Part shown: piece by piece, positions 60,201 through 64,000 of the stretch
How positions within the stretch are numbered: position 1 is the first letter of the stretch
Layout: every line of letters begins with the position of its first letter
Source of the DNA: Chamaecyparis obtusa
Taxonomy: Eukaryota; Streptophyta; Pinopsida; Cupressales; Cupressaceae
Assembly (NCBI GenBank): GCA_027943335.1
Contig: BSBK01006425.1
Location: 186,001-250,000, forward strand
Direction of reading: 5' to 3'
DNA length: 64,000 bases
Made by a program: the position numbers and the translations under genes
Notes under the pieces: model-generated
The model's database searches: none
Told to the model about the DNA's origin: nothing
What the model saw: the letters and a program-made list of their open reading frames with translations, nothing else

Positions 60201-61802
60201 GTCAAGGAAAATTGAATCAAAGGCATTTGAAATAGGTTGAGTTTTTGCAGAGTTATACATTTGTTTTGAAACACAGGAGTGGAAAGTCTAATAGGGTTGT
60301 AGATGCTCTTAGCAGAACGCAACTATTGCTGACAGAAATGTAGATTGAAGTGGTTGGGTTCAAGGAAGTCAAGAATTTGTATCGAGAGGATCCTGATTTT
60401 GGTGAAGCTTTTAAAGCTTGTACAGAACTTGTTACTCTAGACAGGACGAAATGGTTGGATTTCATCATCCAAGATGATATGCTATTCAGAGGGAGTCAGT
60501 TGTGCATTCAACGAAGTTCTATAAGGGATAATCTCATCAAGGAGAAGCATAGTGGAGGATTGGCTTGATATTTTGGTCATGATAAAACCCTTGCTTTGGT
60601 TGGTGAGAATTATTATTGGCCACAGTTGCAGCAAGATGTGAAGAAGTTTGTACAGAGTTGCAGAGTATGTCAGATGGCGAAAGGAGTGAAATAGAATACA
60701 GGATTGTATCAGCCATTACCTGTACCAAAGAAGCCTTGGGAGGATATCAGCATGGACTTTGTTCTTAATTTACCGAGGACTCAACGGGGACATGATTCAA
60801 TTTTTGTAGTGGTTGACAGATTTTCAAAGATGGCACATTTCATTCCCTGCAAGAAGACTAATGATGCTGTTCATGTAGCAGAATTGTTTTTCAGAGAAGT
60901 AGTGAGACTTCATGGTTTGCCAAAGACCATAGTTTCAGATCGGGACACTAAGTTTGTTGGATATTTCTGGCGTACATTATGGAAGAAGTTGAAGACAGAT
61001 TTGAAGTTCAGTTCATCACATCATTCACAGACTGATGGATAGACAGAGGTGGTGAATAGGAGCTTGGGAAATTTGCTGAGATGTTTGGTTGGAGATAAGC
61101 CAACAGGATGGGATTTAATTTTATCACAGGCGAAATTTGCATACAATAATTCTATCAATAGAAGCACTGGTAAATCACCATTCCAGATTGTATATGGAAG
61201 TAGTCCAAGAAAATGCATCTGAATTGAGGAAGATAGATAAAGGAGAAATAAGTAGTGCCGAAGCTGAAGATTTTGCAAAACACTTGAAGAACATCCATAG
61301 GGAGGTGAGGAAGCATATTACCAAGATGAACACACCGTATAAGGCTAAGGCAGATGAGAAAAAGAGGTATAAGGAATTTTAAGTTGGTGATGAAGTCATG
61401 GTTCATTTGTGGAAGGAGCGGTTTCCAGTTGGTACATATAACAAGCTGAAAATGAAGAAGTTTGGGCCATGCAGGATATTGAAGAAACATGATTCAGGAA
61501 ATGCATATGAGGTAGAATTACCTACTGAACTAAATATTTCACCAGTGTTTAACATTTCAGATCTGACAGAGTATCATGAAGGAGGTGTTGAAGATGAGAT
61601 CAGAGTAGCACAGTGGAGTATTCCAGCAACTAGTTCAGACACTAAGGAGATTGAAGATATACTGGATAGTCGTGTTGGCAGAAGCAAAAGGAATAAGACA
61701 TATGAAGAATATCTGGTCAAATGGAAAGGATGACCTGTTGAAGATTCATCATGGCTAACAAAGCAGGAGGTTAACCGTCTTAGTTTTCCTCTACACACCT
61801 GA
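57297..61802 (+). pseudogene. gag-pol: Gag-Pol-chromodomain of array unit C4
   Basis: 4506 bp. It starts at an intact ATG and carries more than a dozen nonsense codons. There are also two indels: a 4 bp loss near 60173 in RNase H (the tgatcatcaagc site) and a 1 bp gain near 61211. It shares many private changes with C1: consecutive TGA-TAG at 57768-57773, TGA in the Gly-rich linker, TGA at VRHKL, TAG in LKW and TAG before NTGLYQ. RT retains YLDDILIFS. The chromodomain has a TGA after KWKG. Confidence 0.95.
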
Positions 61803-61840
61803 GTCGTGACAGGGTCACTTCTCAAATTACCCCGGGTGTC

Positions 61841-62696
61841 TGATGCAGGAGCATCCTGGGTGTAAGAGCAATCTTGCATCACCCAAAAATATTTCTATTT
61901 TTGTATTCAATAAGGGCTATTTTGTGCAGAGCTGCTATTTATGGAAAGTTACTATTTTTGGTAATTTTTATATGTGCTCAGAATGATCTGATTTCTTTCT
62001 TGGAGGTTCATTTTGGTCATATAAGCCTGCCAGTAAAGTTTCATTGCCAGATCAAGTGTATATTGGAAGATATTGAAGATTTTCGGTATTGGCAGCAGGG
62101 TACAGAAACTTTGAACTTAGTTTTGAAGGCTTTAGACGCCCCGGATGAGGTCAAAAATTAGGGTGACGATTGTTTGCGCGGTTCAAGCCTGTAGAGCGCT
62201 TCGTGGTGTTTCTGAAATGGGGTTATAATAGCCGATCGGGTCAACTGGTGATGACTTATGGTCTTCGAAAGTTGCGCCACCTGAAATGACGAAAAATAAT
62301 TTTCTTCAAAATTTCTGTTCAGATTTCAAAGGCTATCTTGAGCCGACTATGATGTAGTGAAATGTAAAATAAAATAATTCTAAGTTTGGTCGGCCTTATT
62401 GGCTAAAATTTTGGAACCTTCCAAGGCGGTGAAAAATTGCCTATATAAAGAAGGCTGTATTATTGTCTTAGGCAGTTCAGAATAGTTCTGGGTAGTAGAT
62501 CTGGGTATTGATTCGAGGCTTTTTCCTATAGAATATTGTAAGGGAATGCCCATGTGGCTTTGCATATTGTAATTCTGAAAGTTTGCAATTCCACTTTGTG
62601 GAGATAATAAGAAGCCAATTTTCTGTTCTTGCAAATTGTTGTTGTTTCTCTATTTCTGATATGCGTTTGTGGTATTAAGGGGAGCACCCTTCATCA
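61841..62696 (+). repeat. Array LTR C5
   Basis: 856 bp, one base shorter (cactttgtgg). TATA-like ctatataaag. Primer site tggtatcagagc intact. Confidence 0.95.
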
Positions 62697-62797
62697 AGTG
62701 GTATCAGAGCAAGTTTTCTTGAGTGTGTAAACAGATCGCCGACTGTGAGGCAGTTTGCACCAGGACCGTGGCTAGGGTTTCAGCGCGCATCGCGAAA

Positions 62798-64000
62798 ATG
62801 CCTCCACGAAGGGAACGTGGCGGAAGAGCTGGTGTTGTAACACCTGAGGTTAGAGAGCTACAGAGACAAGTGCAAGCATTGCAAGAAGAGATTCATAGAG
62901 GAATGAATCTTAATGTTAGAGACGAAAGCGAGGATGAAGCCGAAGAAGAATATCAAGAAGGAGAAGTTGAAATTGTGAACCAGGAGGAAGAAAGACTTTT
63001 TCGGGCGATTTTCAAGATTGGGAAAAGACCTAAGATTGAGGTTCCTACATTTTCTGAAAATCTTAACCCAGAGGAATTGATCGACTCGATCAATGAATGT
63101 GAGGAATATTTTGAGTATGAAAATGTTGAGGATCCTGATAAGATAAAATTTGCGAAGGCCAGACTGAAAGGTCATGCGAAGATCTGGTGGCAAGAAATTC
63201 AATTGGAGTGAAATAGAAGAGGGAAAGATAAAATCACAAGATGGGATCGGATGGTGGATAAATTGAAGCGACAGTTCATTCCTGTTGATTATGAGCTTGA
63301 TCTACTAAAGAAAATGCAAAGTTTGAAGCAATCAGGAAGATCTGTTCAGGAGTATACAAAGGAGTTCTATCGACTCCTCATCAGAACAGGCCATGCAGAA
63401 GCTGATAAGGAGAAAGTTGCCTGATACCTTAATGGGTTAAGGCCAAGCATTCAGGAGGAGTTGAATCTGGTTCGAATGAACAGCATTGAGGAGGCATACT
63501 AATTTGCCCTAAAAGTAGAGGAAAAGCTGAACAAGAAGTTCGAGAGTAGACAAAATGGAAGAGGTCGCAGTGGATGATCTGGTGGATGGTCATATGGTGG
63601 CCGAAATGAAGATCTGAAAAAGAAGGATGAGGCCAGTAGCAGTCAGAATCAGCGTGGAAATAATTCCAATCACTTCCAGGATCAGAATAATAAAGACCAG
63701 AGAGGAAGAGGAAGAGGACAAGGATCTGGAAGAGGAGGCTTCCGTGGAACATGTTTTCACTGTGGAGAAGAAGGTCATAGGGCATTTGAATGTCCTCAGC
63801 GCCAAGGTAGAATAGATAGGAGAAATGAAGGCCAAGCCAGAGTTGTGCATGTTGATGAAGATGCTAGATCATCAAATTCTGAAGATTCTGAAAGAGGAGA
63901 AATGCTAATTAATAGAAAAGTCTTGCTGGTGAGAATGAACCTGAACAAAGGAGGAGCCTGTTTCACACTAGATGCAAGTGTGATGGTAAATGCTGTGATG
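62798..64000 (+). pseudogene. gag-pol: Gag and start of protease of array unit C5 (cut by window)
   Basis: Intact ATG at 62798. Nonsense codons at 63209 (TGA), 63422 (TGA), 63500 (TAA) and 63575 (TGA). The first two match C3. The zinc knuckle CFHCGEEGHRAFEC is intact near 63750. A 4 bp loss near 63928 shifts the frame before the protease. The window ends just before the protease active site. Confidence 0.93.

Larger units (their letters stand above)
39824..64000 (+). mobile_element. Tandem array C of chromovirus units sharing LTRs
   Basis: LTRs start at 39824, 45329, 50834, 56339 and 61841, so the period is 5505, 5505, 5505 and 5502 bp. Each LTR (856-857 bp) is both the 3' LTR of one body and the 5' LTR of the next. 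Bodies are 4648, 4648, 4648 and 4645 bp; the fifth is cut by the window end. The left junction interrupts copia D after gacat (39819-39823), the likely target duplication, which cannot be confirmed. The right end is not seen. Confidence 0.95.

Noticed and set aside
41574..63850. Recurring minus-strand frames of 70-140 codons across the chromovirus units
   Set aside because: They recur at the same offset in each unit and lie opposite Gag, RT and integrase coding sequence; no independent domain or start context.
39824..64000. Integrated pararetrovirus (caulimovirid-like) tandem copies
   Set aside because: Bodies carry LTRs, an integrase core and a chromodomain and lack movement-protein motifs; these are chromovirus retrotransposons.

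Overview
The window is a block of nested and tandem plant LTR retrotransposons. I found no host gene, tRNA or rRNA. It reads as heterochromatic, repeat-rich DNA from a large plant genome. The support is Ty1/copia elements primed by initiator-Met tRNA, Ty3/gypsy chromoviruses with a C-terminal chromodomain, a large non-autonomous gypsy derivative, AT-rich sequence, and pseudogenes broken mostly by C-to-T or G-to-A nonsense changes. A gymnosperm would fit, but the sequence does not prove it.

Layout. 1-2533 is the 5' end of a minus-strand copia element (G), with gag remnants, primer site and LTR. 2534-3649 has no recognisable feature. 3650-6026 is a degenerate satellite-like array with a unit of about 435 bp, which resumes at 23414. 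Into it is inserted a 17.4 kb minus-strand LTR element (6027-23413, target duplication ataat) with about 99% identical 1.53 kb LTRs. It has no recognisable reverse transcriptase but carries a broken 918-codon proline-rich reading frame, so it looks like a large non-autonomous derivative of Tat type. Inside it lies a complete minus-strand copia element F (14295-21458, target duplication gaaag) with 97% identical LTRs.

From 24572 everything is on the plus strand. A gypsy element A (LTR, gag, protease, RT) is fused in frame near 28127 to a copia RT/RNase H (E). E is interrupted by a complete chromovirus B (28999-35355, target duplication ttgga), then resumes and ends in a copia LTR (36018-37278). 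That LTR also serves as the 5' LTR of a second copia gag-protease-integrase (D, 37335-39823). D is cut at 39824 by a tandem array (C) of chromovirus units that share LTRs: LTR-gag/pol-LTR-gag/pol and so on, five LTRs and five bodies, with a period of exactly 5505 bp three times and then 5502 bp, running off the right end.

Within each element the parts are standard: LTR promoter, tRNA primer site, gag with coiled coil or CCHC zinc knuckle, protease, then integrase before RT-RNase H (copia) or RT-RNase H before integrase and chromodomain (gypsy). None of the polyproteins is intact. The points most worth a second look are the phase-perfect shared-LTR array; the nested copia that looks older than its host element; the proline-rich cargo of the large derivative; the in-frame gypsy/copia chimera; and chromovirus 3' LTRs without an adjacent polypurine tract.
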